From assembly GCA_021234155.1 (NCBI GenBank), contig JAJEKV010000026.1:2110001-2174000 (forward strand): a stretch of DNA of 64,000 nucleotides, read 5' to 3'. Numbering within the stretch: the first letter of the stretch is position 1; the number at the start of each line of letters is the position of its first letter. Shown piece after piece: positions 22,379 through 33,352 of this stretch. The DNA comes from Isoetes taiwanensis. Taxonomy: Eukaryota > Streptophyta > Lycopodiopsida > Isoetales > Isoetaceae. The notes beneath the pieces were generated by a model. That model worked only from the letters and a program-made list of their open reading frames with translations, did no database searches and had not been told where the DNA came from. The translations under genes and the position numbers were made by a program.

Positions 22379-25300
22379 ATGGTTTGGTGTAGCTACTGTA
22401 GCAAGGACCAAATTGCAGAGCGGGATGATATCAATGGTTTCACGTAAGTGCATATCCAAGAACTTGTTTAGTTACTTAGTTTTATTAAGAATTACTTTCT
22501 TCAGTCTGAAAGACTTTAACCTAGATCAACTGATGTTCATGCACACACATTTGAAATTTGTAACTCTAGAGAATGCAACAGATGGCAGTATGAAGAAATA
22601 GACTTTAAGGAATATCATGGGCTAGCTCATGTATACTAAAATTACAATATCAGAATAGCTTGTGTATTCTGGATTCTATTCGGAAAAATACAAGACCTTA
22701 TTTAAACAACCTTTTCCTGAGATCAACTACCCAAATTGGGGCCAGATCAAGCGCAGATTCTTTAATCTGTAAGGCTAAATAGGGAAACTCATTATAGATT
22801 ACTGCCCATGATAGCATAGTTATTTTGAATTTTCTGCGAAGCCTAGAAAAGTCAACAAGTGGCAGTGTGCAGAAGTAGGCTTTGAAGCTATGAAGGCATC
22901 TCATTCTAATTCCTAAGAAAGCATGGACATTTCTTGTTTTCTTCAAGTTTTTCTTAGATGCCATAGACTAAATGTGCTGGCGTATTGGGGCTTCACTGTG
23001 TTGATAAAAGAATGTAACTTATGGGAAGGGACAGTGATACTTCCTGTAGAAAATGGTGAAATATTTGGCTTTCTAATTTCACATTAGCTGCATCTCTTTC
23101 CAGTTTCTGTCTTGGTACCATACCAATGGTCCATGGGACCTTGTGGTTTTGGGACGGGTACATTATACAGCCCCCCTCTCCTACGTGGCGCAATCGTAGA
23201 CCTCGATTTCAAGCATCGACGGCCAGATATCAGCCATTGGGGATGGGGGGGTATAATGCACTCTACCCGTGGTTTCACTGCTGTTCCACACTGTTGAGAA
23301 CTGCTTTAATGATTTTTTATGCAATTTATAAATGGTAAGATCAATAACCAACAAGGAAAATACTGGGCTTGTTGTTTTCCTAAATTGCACTTATTTGTCA
23401 TGATGGACAGCTGTTGTACGGGATGTGGGCGAGTGCTTGATGACAACAATTATTCATCTGATGTTCAGTTTGCTAAGTCTGCTTCTGGGCAGGTACTTCA
23501 TTATCCTTATCCTTTCTATTGGATGTTTTCTGCCAGCCATTCTTCTACTTGATCTTGGATGTCTTTATCTGCAGAGCCATGTTGTTGGAAACTTCATAAG
23601 AGAAGGACAATACAGCACATATTCCCGTCTTGGAAATGGTTCTGGCACTCTTTCTGGTTACCAGTCAGCTTCACATGAGAGAACACTCGATAGGTTGGTG
23701 TTCAAAAAGCAATGGAGAATTACATCCTTGCTATTCATGCCTACGTGTTATTTCTCTTGTAACACTGCTACTGTTTCTTGATTTATAGGAAGACAGGAAA
23801 TACGGGACATGGCAGACTGGCTATCAATGGGTGGACGGGATGATACCACAAGTGCAGCACATAGGCTTTATGTGGTCTGTTTCCACTTATATTTCTTCCT
23901 TTGTTTCTAGTATAGTTTTAGGGGAGACTTACAATACTGGTTCCTTCATTATAGTTAGCAGTGGAGAAGAACTTTACTAGAGGCAGGAGGACACAACAAG
24001 TAACAGCTGCATGCCTGTATATTGTATGCCGGTAAAGCCAACTGCTATATCTATGTTTTATGTAACCTCATTTTAGTATCTTATGAATTTGACAGTTATA
24101 AGTATATGATACTGCTTTTAGGCATCTTAAGATGCAAGGTCTTAATGCCAGCAGTATTCAAGGGACATCGACAGTTTGCATTTATCAATTCTGGTTGAAG
24201 TTTTATGATTGTTCACCATTTCCGATCTCAAATTCCAATCGTCATATCGAATAAAAGGAGGGGTGAGGTTCGTTTCTCAAGTTACTTAACAAAACCTAGA
24301 TTCAGCAACTCTTAAACAAGGACGAAATTCCACTCCTATGCACGTGTACGACTAGGTTGTCCTTGAAAGGAGCAGTTGTGTGCTGACAGCCCTGAAGCTT
24401 TGTGCCAAGAGACAAGACTACAGATAAATTTGTAGAAGACTAAAGTGGTGCCTGTCAACACTTCATGTAAGGCCATTCAAGTGTCCCTGAAGATCTTGCC
24501 AAGATGATGAGAGTTATCAGCATGATGCATAATCTGGGCCAGCATGGAGCCTTTACTCCTAAAATCCGAATTATCTCATCTGACCTTTCTAGCATGGCCC
24601 ATTATGTTCTTAGGAAATCAAAGGATGCCATATCAGCTCATTGGAAGCGCCTAGCATTTTTGGCCCTTGGAAATAGCTGTTTTTTAGTGACATGTTGAAG
24701 TGCAGGCTTTTGAGTAAAGATAAAGCAGCAGTAAAATTTTATCTTTAGTGGTCTTTACTTATTCAATGAATGCCCTTTGCATGAAGCCATGACTAGAAGG
24801 CTTCCAGGTATATTTGCTGGGTTGTTTGCTTGCCTTAGAATATTCAGCTTTCTCGCTTCCTTTGTCTTCTTTTTTCTAAGACACTTTAGGGACATAGACT
24901 GGTACAAATTTTTCCATATCACTTACTGCAATATGAGTGGCTTGTGAAGAGACTGTAAAACCTTTCTCTTATGATAGAGTATGCTAGGCAGATACAAATA
25001 CAGTGTCCTTTCTGATTTATGAAATCACAATGTTTGTGTTGGTCCCCCAAAATAAAAAACACACACACACACACACAAAAAAAAAAAGGGCCCAGAGAAA
25101 AGAGAAAAAGAAAAAAGCGTTGTATATTTTGAAAAATAGGCATTACAATGGCTAGGATACTCTGGCAATCTTTCCCAGAGAACGAACAAAGTTGTGGATT
25201 ACTCATTTTTTTTTTTGGCTCTATGGTTGTTTAGCGATGTCTCTATGTTGACATTATACTCTGATTTGTTTTGTCCAGTCAAGATAGCAAGCCGTACCTC

Positions 25301-28300
25301 TTAATTGATTTCTCAGACTACCTGCAGACAAACGTGTAAGTGGGCTGCCGCTTGCTGGACGATTCTAATGGCAAAGATTACAGAAAGATCATTTATTTGT
25401 AATTTCCAGGTATGTATTAGGTGCTGTCTTCCTTCAACTATGCAGACTTTTACGGCTTGATCAGCATCCAATAATGCAGAAGCCTGTTGATCCAAGTCTA
25501 TTTATACATCGATTTACTGATCGTATGTTTCTTGTTTTTTTTAAGTACCTTACTGCTATTTCAGTTGGTTGTTTGTCACTGGTGGGCGTTATGTTACAGA
25601 CAAGTCCTTTTACATGTCTGAGTAAATTCTATTCAGGTCTTTTATCTAGAAGCGAGGAATCCGGTGGAAGGAAACATCATTCTATTGCTAACACTGCTTT
25701 GCAGCTTGTTGCAAGTATGAAGCAGGACTGGATACAGGTTTTTGCCTTAAATAGTGTTTCTCTTTTAGATTGTTTGATGCAAACATAACAGGAGTTCATG
25801 TTCATATCTGAACTGTGCCAGTGGACCTGCACGGGAGGATCAAACATTTTCTTTGTTTGTTTTTGTTTTTATTAGTGATACATAGTTTAGCTTGTCTAGT
25901 TTTCTATTTGTATATATCTAGCTTATGAAGTCTAGTTTTTGTTGCAGACAGGCAGGAGGCCAAGTGGTGTGTGTGGTGCAGCTTTATATGTGTCATCACT
26001 TATTCATGGCTTTGAGTGCACAAAAAGTGATGTGGTGTGCCTTATTGCTTCAAACAAATTCTTAGTACAGCTGCTGTTTATATCTTTCTTTGTTTCTCTA
26101 ATATTTCTTTAATCTTTATTTGTTGATGGCTCTTACCTAGATAAGTGTCGTACATATATGCGAATGCACCCTGAGAAAGCGGTTAGTTGAGTTTGAGAAT
26201 ACTGAATCAGGCAGCTTAACTGTGAGTGCTTGATATCAAGCTCATGTTACCATGTGTTGCTTAGCCTGAAAAGATGTTCGTTGTCTTGTTTGTAACAGGC
26301 AGAGGAGTTTGAGAGCAAGGCGAAAGAGCTTGAACTTCAAGTCCAATCTGTAGCTGACCCATATGTAAATGTTGGGCCTAGGGGGGAGAGAGCTATTACA
26401 GAGATTCTGTGCGAGCATAAAAGCATGGGAGCTGTGCATTTTGCGCACGGCCTTTGTAGAAGCTGTTATGATGATGCAAGTGTCTAGAGACCATTCTATC
26501 ATGTCTTTATGATGCAATTTTATTTTATCTGTTATATCTTTGCAGTTTATAAAGGTGTCAGGGGGAATACAAGGTGGTGCTGAGCCACCTGCATTTCAGC
26601 GTGCTGAGAAAGAGAAAAGGAAAAGGGAGAGCATGATGGAGTCACAGTTACTTTTATATGATGAACTACTGGAGGAGGAAGCACAACTCCGAGAAGAAGA
26701 AATTAGTCAGGGCAAAAGATTTTTGTCCTCTCGGGTAATAATAACATTTCTTTCATCCTCTTCATAAATCTTGCTTCCACATTGAAAACATTAAGTAAAG
26801 CTTGTCTTACTTTCCTGCATGTTCTTATCCCATTATAATTATCTTAGTGTTTGTTTTATTGCTACATCTGTCACTTCTCAATAGCACTAAGGTACCTACT
26901 TGTTGACATCATTACACAGCAATTTGGATTATTGGGATAACTTCCACCTGTTGGGACAGCATATTATTCTGAGAGGTGAACAAAATGAAAGCACATAGGA
27001 AGGCATCATGTTCAAAGTAAATGCACTACAATTTCCAGTTAATTGATGAGTGCTGATTCATGTAGCTAGAATGAGAGCAACTTCACCACAAACAGTCTCT
27101 GGATTTTGTCGATGGAGCTTTAAAATCACTTAAAAGGTTCTCCCCATCTTTTTTCAAAGAAGAAATCCTTTACATCAGGAAGAATATTTCCTCAACATTG
27201 CTACTTTAATGTGCTTTTGCTTGGCTTATTATACAGTTTGTCCAGCATATGCTAAAAAGGCCCCCAAAAGTGCAGCAGATGAAAAAGTTTGGCATGAGCA
27301 GTCTATTTCCCGTGTATCTAGAGCACAATGCAGAGGGTAAAGCTAAGGCCAACCTATGGACAACTATGCTGACAATGCTATGTAAAAATGGCATGCCAGC
27401 TATGAAAATATGGGCAATTTTACAGATCTTTGCAATGTAATCCCGAGTGGTTGAATTCCTGTTCTGGGCTCATTATCGTGATAATATGGCTTATGTTAAG
27501 AATGGATTTGACCCTTTGGATTTAATTTTTCCAGCGCAATCCTGCATTGCAGAATTAAAAAACTTACAGGTTCATTAACAAAAGACATATTCCCAAAGCT
27601 GCAGGGGCTATGCCTAATTATCTGCAGGGGCATAAGTACTTAATATCATTTATACTTATCTATATGCAGGCTGTACTTTATATAGTGATGGTAAATGTTT
27701 TCTTTCTTTCTAGGTAGATAAACATGTTCCAGGAGACAATGAGGTACTGGCAACCTACGCAAACAAACGGTCCAAGAATGATCCGCAGTTATGTCATGGC
27801 AAACAGCCGACAGATGTAACTGAGAGCTTGCAAGAACATAGTACAAAGGAGAAAGATTGTAGCATGAGTTGTAATGACACTACTGATAGCTGCACTACGG
27901 AGTGTACAAAATCGAGTCATGTACTTGATAATAATGTGGGAAGTGATGACTATTTGGACGAGGAACCAGGGACGCTTTCTGATATTGATGACAATGAGGT
28001 AATCTGGAGACTGCTTTTCATTCTAAAATTCTAGTAGGTACAATGGTGCACTTTCATGGGATACAGGTGGTTGGATACCTGAACAATGATGAAGAAATAA
28101 GACTGAAGACCATTGTGTGGACAGAAATGAACAAGGAATACCTTGAGGTGCATTTTCTATTTTAAAGCTCGTAGTTATTTTACCTATACTTAAAAGAGCT
28201 GCGTCGTCATTCATAGGAACAAGAGGCTAAGGAAGCTGCAATTGGTTCAAATTCTGCCATTGCTGCCAGAAAGGTATAATTTTCCCTTACAGTACAAGCA

Positions 28301-29212
28301 TTCTGGAATTTACTTTGACATTATCTCTATATTCTGAATACCAGATTCGAAAACCAAGGCGCTCTGATAATGGGAAGAAAGAACCTGCTGAAACTCCTGC
28401 AGAAGCAACAAGGCAAATGCTGGAACGCAAGGTCATTGTCATCTTTCTGCAAAGTGTTAGCTCAGCGAATCTGAATTCTTTTGCAATATCCTGTATTCCT
28501 TGGAAGGAGCGTGAATAAATCATTTCATTTCAATTTGTTTTATTTCAATGTGAATAATTGGGATACAAAAGGTCAACTACTGGCATTGTTCCCTTGTCGC
28601 TTAAGTATCACTGTAATCTTTATCATAGAAACTGCTGATTGCCAAAGTATGTGTTTTTAACCTAGCATTGTGGTTGGTACAGAATTTTTATCAAGACTGC
28701 TAATGTTACGAATGCAGCTAATTTCTTGTAAATTTGGTCTTTTCTTTGAAAGTATGTTGGCATGACACTCCTCTTTTCTTTTGCTGCAGAAGCTAAGCTC
28801 CAAGCTAAATTACAGCATGCTAGAAGAGATGTTTGATGGAATGGTATATGAGAGTGTCTCCCTCCACTTTTAAAAATGGTTTTCTATTGTGCTCGTTTCT
28901 ACGTATTCTATAATTTCTGAGTGCATATACCTGCTGTTTTATTATGCACAGGAACAATCTCCTAAGCCAGCTGAAGAACCACGGGAATTAGACTCAACTA
29001 CAAAATCTCCACTTTCTGTTCATTGGGCTGACCAAGAGTCGTTACCCAAGGCTCTTGGTTCTAGTAACAAAGTTGAACATGCTATTAAAGAAGATTGTAA
29101 CGAGGATTTGGAGGATGATTACGGAGATGAGGATGGTACAGTAGCAGATGATGTACAAGTACCAGCATACAGTTTATATGAACAGAAGGAGGAGTATTAT
29201 GAAGAATATTGA
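22379..29212 (+). CDS. BRF1: BRF1, TFIIIB subunit (RNA polymerase III transcription factor), complete spliced gene
   Basis: BRF1 binds TBP and recruits RNA polymerase III to tRNA and 5S genes in the nucleus. My splice model is 22379-22443, 23411-23492, 23575-23693, 23793-23874, 23955-24031, 25279-25335, 25410-25522, 25637-25737, 25948-26034, 26141-26221, 26299-26475, 26546-26734, 27714-27998, 28067-28147, 28217-28273, 28345-28431, 28790-28843 and 28952-29212. The total is 2055 nt, 684 residues, with all phases consistent. Domains: zinc ribbon MVWCSYC...TCCTGCGRVLDD (1-33); two cyclin folds with NFTRGRRTQQV, PYLLIDFSDYLQ and VDPSLFIHRF, then RRPSGVCGAALY and CTLRKRLVEFENTESGSL (about 65-290); SGGIQGGAEPPAFQRAEKE; the conserved C-terminal block LSDIDDNE, VVGYLNNDEE, MNKEYLE, AEATRQMLERKKLSSKLNYS; and an acidic tail. 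Intron 11 begins with GC. The 5' region holds a copia insertion. The inverted-repeat partner at 59510-63421 is damaged. Confidence 0.93.
24557..25085. other. 525-bp segment in left BRF1 intron 5 absent from right arm
   Basis: The right arm joins GCATGGAGCCTTT directly to GGGCCCAGAGAAAAG through a few bases (near 63610-63630). The left arm carries about 525 extra bases between these anchors, ending in a (CA)n run and an A-rich stretch (25052-25086). The A-rich end suggests either a retroposed insert in the left arm or a deletion in the right arm. No coding is visible and the BRF1 exons are unaffected. Confidence 0.75.
27249..27440 (+). other. open reading frame inside BRF1 intron 12, conserved between arms
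   Basis: A 63-codon frame rich in Lys, Met and Leu follows a TTATACAG acceptor-like site. It contains a stop at 27440, so it cannot be a BRF1 exon in the same transcript without truncating it, and exons 12 and 13 join in phase without it. Its copy at 61318-61509 differs by one residue. I do not recognise it. It may be a retained-intron poison exon or transposon debris. Confidence 0.35.
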
Positions 29213-29784
29213 CTTGGGAATTCCGCTTCTAAATGCATGGAATGGCAGTGTAAGATTTCTGTACAACTAAATGTAAATAAGCAGTGTAACGAATGTGACA
29301 CAGGTAAATATGACCATATATTATTTGGGAGAACAAATTTAGAGCAGGATGCCTGATAATTGGCGCATAAACTGCAAACTGGGCATCGCCCCTAGTGAAT
29401 ATAATGATTGAAGATGTTAATGATAAAAAGAAGTGAAAAAATGCATGGCTGGGCCCAATCCAGCAGTCTCATCCAATGAATAGGTGACACGTGATACCTT
29501 TTCTAAGTCTGAAAAGGTGTGCAACATCTTGCTTTGCATTCCGCCGCTTCTTCCTCTCTGTGTCGTCATATTTACGCCATTTTTTGACTTTTTTTTTACC
29601 TGCTCTTCTAAGATTTCCACCTGCACGCACACATGTGTCACACTTGGATTGGGCCCAGCTGCCCTTTACGTATATACTGCTGACACCTCGGAATTTGCAG
29701 CACGACGTGATTGTTGCAAAGGTGATCCTTGCAACGTAAAAACCAGGTACGTTCAATTCTTGCCCCTGCGCTAATCAGATCATG
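29213..29784. other. BRF1 3' flank with first copy of a 1-kb spaced direct repeat
   Basis: Holds the BRF1 3'-UTR. The stretch 29278-29447 (GTAACGAATGTGACACA..., then CAAACTGGGCAT.GCCCCTAGTGAATATAA) is repeated at 30332-30520 with moderate divergence. No gene is recognised between them. Confidence 0.6.
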
Positions 29785-30075
29785 CCATTTGGCAAGTTTC
29801 AAATCAAGAATCCTGGGCCTGTTTTACTTGCATTCCGGAAGCGCATCCTTGGTTTACTTGCATTCTGGCAAGATTACCCTGCATTCCGCTGATTTACTTG
29901 CATTCTGGCTGATCTTTACTTGCATTCTGGATTCAAGAATTGAACGTTCCTTGTTTCCACGTTATAGGAAAGCCCATTTAGTGGGCTTTCCTGCTATGTC
30001 AACAGGGCTCCGCGCTCGGCTTGTCGCCCTGTTTCCACAGCAGGAAAGCCCACTAAATGGGCTTTCCTATATACA
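29784..30075. repeat. foldback element with nested palindromes and TTTACTTGCATTCTGG repeats
   Basis: About five copies of TTTACTTGCATTCTGG (some with CCGG) lie at 29815-29935. They are followed by two mutually complementary, individually near-palindromic blocks, AGGAAAGCCCATTTAGTGGG... near 29967-29993 and its complement near 30043-30069. These enclose a GC-rich inner hairpin, AACAGGGC...GCCCTGTT. In the right arm (58675-58760) only one of the two palindromic blocks remains. This resembles a foldback or hairpin-ended transposon. The family is not recognised. Confidence 0.6.
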
Positions 30076-30331
30076 TGAATGTAAGTGAATGTAAGGTAAA
30101 ATCAATTCTGTGGGGTTAAATCTGGTAGAATGTTGGGAATTGAGGGTAGAACTAGCAGAATATAAAAATTGCTGCTGCAAAAGACAAAATGTCGTTTTTC
30201 TCTAAAAGAATGGCTTCCACATGGCAACACGCCATTAGCTTGTACAGCAAAATTGCTATCACCTTACATTTACGGAGACAGAGGCCATGTGGCCTAATTT
30301 CCGGAAGGGAATTTTGTCCAACTAAGTGTAA

Positions 30332-30520
30332 ATAAGGAGTGTAACGAATGTGACACATGTAAACTTGACTATATATTACTTTGGAGAAGAAATTTAGAGT
30401 AGGATGCCTCATAATTGGGGAAGCTTAGGCCAGTTCTGGCATAAATTGCAAACTGGGCATTGCCCCTAGTGAATATAACGATTGAAGTTTTAATGATAAA
30501 AAGAAGTGATAAAATGCATA
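30332..30520. repeat. second copy of the direct repeat flanking the foldback
   Basis: Diverged copy of 29278-29447, sharing GTGTAACGAATGTGACACA and AATGATAAAAAGAAGTGA. The approximately 1-kb spacing encloses the foldback and a Helitron- or MITE-sized interval. Confidence 0.7.
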
Positions 30521-30957
30521 AACGTTTGCTATACGAAAGAGTTTGGATCACAAAATCAAGAGCATCATCGGGCAATCATTGTATTGCTCATACAAGGCAT
30601 TAAGCATCTTATAGGACATGCCATCCTAGTAGATGTTCCTTCATGTGCATATAAGGTATGCCTTTTGTAACGTAGCTGAATAATATTGCACGTTGCTGGT
30701 ATAGGATTAGAAAAAATCTGCATCCCATGCGACATGCATGTAAAAGAGAATTGGGATGATTTAGGTGATTGCATGTGAAAAGAGTATTCATTATAATTTG
30801 TAAACCACCAGCACTTCCATAACAAGCCCTTTGATGAGATAACGTTGGCGACTCGAGGTTCATGTATGTTATGAACATACTCGAACATGTGTTGGGGTTT
30901 ATAGTTTTATTTTTATTTTCTGGCGTAGTTTCAATGGTGTGAGTAAGCATGGCCGGA

Positions 30958-31497
30958 TTAAGAATTGTATGTGGCTCTGTGCATGTACTTGCCCCTCCTG
31001 ATCATTCTAGCCAAGGTAAAAGTGAGGCTCGGTGTGGCACGACGTCTCCCATGATAGGAAACAAAATGTGCTGCCTTATTCAGGATGTTACGGTTGTCAA
31101 GAACGCAGAGGCCCTTAATATCTCCAGCACCCCATCGCAAGTAAAGATCTTTGCCCTTCTGTATCATGGAATCGCTAACATTATGCAGATGACATGAATA
31201 ATGCATTTCGCCAATATCCTTCATACAATAGCCCACCATTCCTTCAAAGCAGTACAGCCTCGTGTTCCTGAGCGCCTTACAGACCAGAACCACACCTGCT
31301 GGCTTACATGGCCAGTTGAAGTCTCTCTTGATAGCTTCATTGATAGCCTTGTATTTGTCCCATGAAGCTGGAAATAAGCCATGATGTATTTGGTGGCATT
31401 TGACCTGGCCTTTGCTATCTGGGCATCTTTTGGTTATATCGTAACTGCAGCTTGAAGTGAGAACGTTAAGGATTTTTTGTGTTATGAGTCCGAGCAT
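30958..31497 (-). CDS. Rep-like ORF, possibly from a HUH-type mobile element
   Basis: A 179-codon minus-strand frame. The best feature is GMVGYCMKDIGEMHYSCHLHNVS: Tyr-x-x-Lys followed by Asp resembles motif III (catalytic Tyr plus Lys) of rolling-circle Rep/HUH nucleases, and histidines occur upstream (CHQIHHG). The preceding ASWDKYKAINEAIKRDFNW and the trailing RYGA-type basic C-terminus (MIRRGKYMHRATYNS) look like a folded domain and not random reading. The start is not fixed; the frame opens at 31497, but upstream exons may exist. A partly broken copy lies in the right arm at 57466-57801. I infer a mobile-element replicase fragment. No helicase motif is seen. Confidence 0.4.
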   Translation of the reverse strand: MLGLITQKILNVLTSSCSYDITKRCPDSKGQVKCHQIHHGLFPASWDKYKAINEAIKRDFNWPCKPAGVVLVCKALRNTRLYCFEGMVGYCMKDIGEMHYSCHLHNVSDSMIQKGKDLYLRWGAGDIKGLCVLDNRNILNKAAHFVSYHGRRRATPSLTFTLARMIRRGKYMHRATYNS

Positions 31498-31786
31498 CCT
31501 TTGCTGCAGTTTTTAGGTAAGCCTTGTGTTGTTTTCTTGTTTCTGTCGATTTCTTGGTACTCTCGGTCTGTTGGCCTGAGGAAGGTGGCTAGGGGTTGAT
31601 GCAGGGTAAAGCGAGCCATTGTAGTTGTTCCCCTCCCCAAAAGAATAGTTTGAAATATAGGTGAAGAAGTGGTTACATGGAGTCATGTAGATATAAAGAA
31701 CTACTAAATTGCATTAAATAACATCTTGGCTGTATTAGTTAATTACAAAGCAAGAATCGTTCCTAATCCTATGGTAATTACTAATT

Positions 31787-33352
31787 ATGGAAACTAATGG
31801 AGGGAAATGCAAAATGGGGGCACGACAAGATCAGGTTGCTCGATCCAAATGCCAGTTATGGAGATGGCTTGATCAATTGCAATCTTCCTTAACATTTGGC
31901 AGGCAGATAATTGAAATTGGAGTGTCGGAATCAGATTCAGGGTCTGGACTAATGGAATTGGAATCGAGGTCCGGACTAATGGAATCGAATCGAGGTCCGG
32001 ACTAGCGGCCGTAAGGCAAAATTTTTAGGAAGGAGGAAGAAAAGAACCAGAGAACAGAAACAAGAGAGAAAACGACGCCAACACCAGAGAAAAAAAAAAA
32101 GGAAAATCATCATGCATTGGTTTCTTAGTCTAATGCATGTTTAGAAGGAGTAGAAAGAAGTATAGCCATGCAGAGGAGAGTGGGTGTGAATCTAATGGAA
32201 TCATTCTTGATGCATTCTAAGCATATGAGTGTACAAATGAAAAGAGGGATTCTAAATTCATCAGTATTCAAATAAGGCATTGGATGGAATTGTGGGAGAT
32301 GATTTCAGGGACTTACAAGCAAAGAACCAAATGATAAGTAACATCAGGGAATCTATTAAGACTGTGAAACAGTCTACAAATTTGGATTGTTTGGCTGCAA
32401 AGAAGAGTTGTTTGGCAATGGCAGTTGGTGGAGAAAATGAAAATTTGAGTAACAGAAAAATTAGAAAGCTACTTGATGTTCATCCAAGAAATATTACAAC
32501 TGCTAAGAAAAACAGGGAAGAAATTGATTGCAATGGAGGAAAGTGGGTGTATTATAAGAGCTCTAAAACGTGTGACTCTATCTCAAATTCAACTATTGCA
32601 CTTGTACAAACATTTTGGACCTCAAACACCAGAGTTTCTCCAAATACTAAGGATGTAAAAGTCAGAAGACTAGAAAGAACTATTAGAGAAAAGCATGCAG
32701 CACATTATCTGGAACAATCTCAAGTTGCTATCTCTCCTTAAATCTCTTCCTTATGTGATATATATTTAAGCTTTTATAGTTGAGGTTCTCAAGAACAATT
32801 TGCATGTCCAACATATTCATGTTAAATTTGTATCCTACATATCGTATGTAATATGGCATCATGCTTCCAAACTACATTTTTTTAGGTGTAGCTATTGTGA
32901 TTGGATTACAATGTTATATGAGGTATATCTCTTTATAGTTCCGCTACGTTAATTACGGTGCTGCAATGGTTTACAACCTAGCTATAATGGCTTGTCTTTA
33001 ACTATAGTTCCATTTGTGCCCTTGATCTTCAATGGTTGTTTTCCTTCTATAAGTGGTTTGTTTCGAGCTATAGTGAAGCTCCAACCATAATGGTATGTGG
33101 TTCACACATAGTTTGAGTGCAAATATAATGGTGTGAGTGTTTCAACATAGTTTGAGTGCACCCATAATGGTGTGTGTTTTAAACATAGTTCGACTACAAT
33201 CTTGAAACTACAATGGTTTGTTTTCTTCTACTGTGGTATACTTTTGAGACTTCTTTTGCATGCTAACACATATATTCTTATAGATGCAATTGTACGAACG
33301 GTTCAAAGAGGAATACCCTGAAGTTAAGGTAGGAGCAAGATCTTTTCAAAAG
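31787..33352 (+). pseudogene. transposase-like gene, left-arm copy truncated at the duplication breakpoint
   Basis: N-terminal exons of the gene seen complete-length at 53820-56970 on the other strand. A frame at 31787-32005 contains a repeated Glu/Ser/Gly unit (SGSGLMESE type). The 32280-32741 frame (GIVGDDFRDLQAKNQ ... LEQSQ) matches the right-arm exon at 56062-56616, but its first 40 codons are broken by a stop (TCAAATAAGG against CAGCGTAAGG). The next exon, 33284-33352, encodes LYERFKEEYPEVKVGARSFQ and ends where the inverted repeat stops; the following bases belong to unrelated DNA. A series of diverged units of about 40 bp with ATAGTT(T/C)GAGTGCA and ATAATGGTGTG fills the intron at 32935-33245. 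Confidence 0.75.

Larger units (their letters stand above)
24175..33352 (+). repeat. left arm of large inverted duplication
   Basis: The sequence from 24175 to 33352 recurs in reverse complement from 64000 down to 55432. The match covers BRF1 from intron 5 onward, the Rep-like ORF and the start of the transposase-like gene. By eye the arms differ at scattered bases and at a few indels: about 525 bp in BRF1 intron 5, 72 bp in exon 12, 27 bp in exon 16, and a foldback near 30 kb. The inner edge is sharp: both copies share TCTTTTCAAAAG, then diverge at 33353 and 55431. The outer edge lies beyond the window on the right, so the arm may be longer than 9.2 kb. Confidence 0.95.

Noticed and set aside
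23084-23390. BRF1 exon containing WSMGPCGFGTGT or the mirrored minus-strand ORFs
   Set aside because: It lies within intron 1; the true zinc-ribbon halves are at 22379-22443 and 23411-23492 and join in frame.
27249-27440. Additional BRF1 coding exon
   Set aside because: It contains a stop codon, and exons 12 and 13 join in phase without it.
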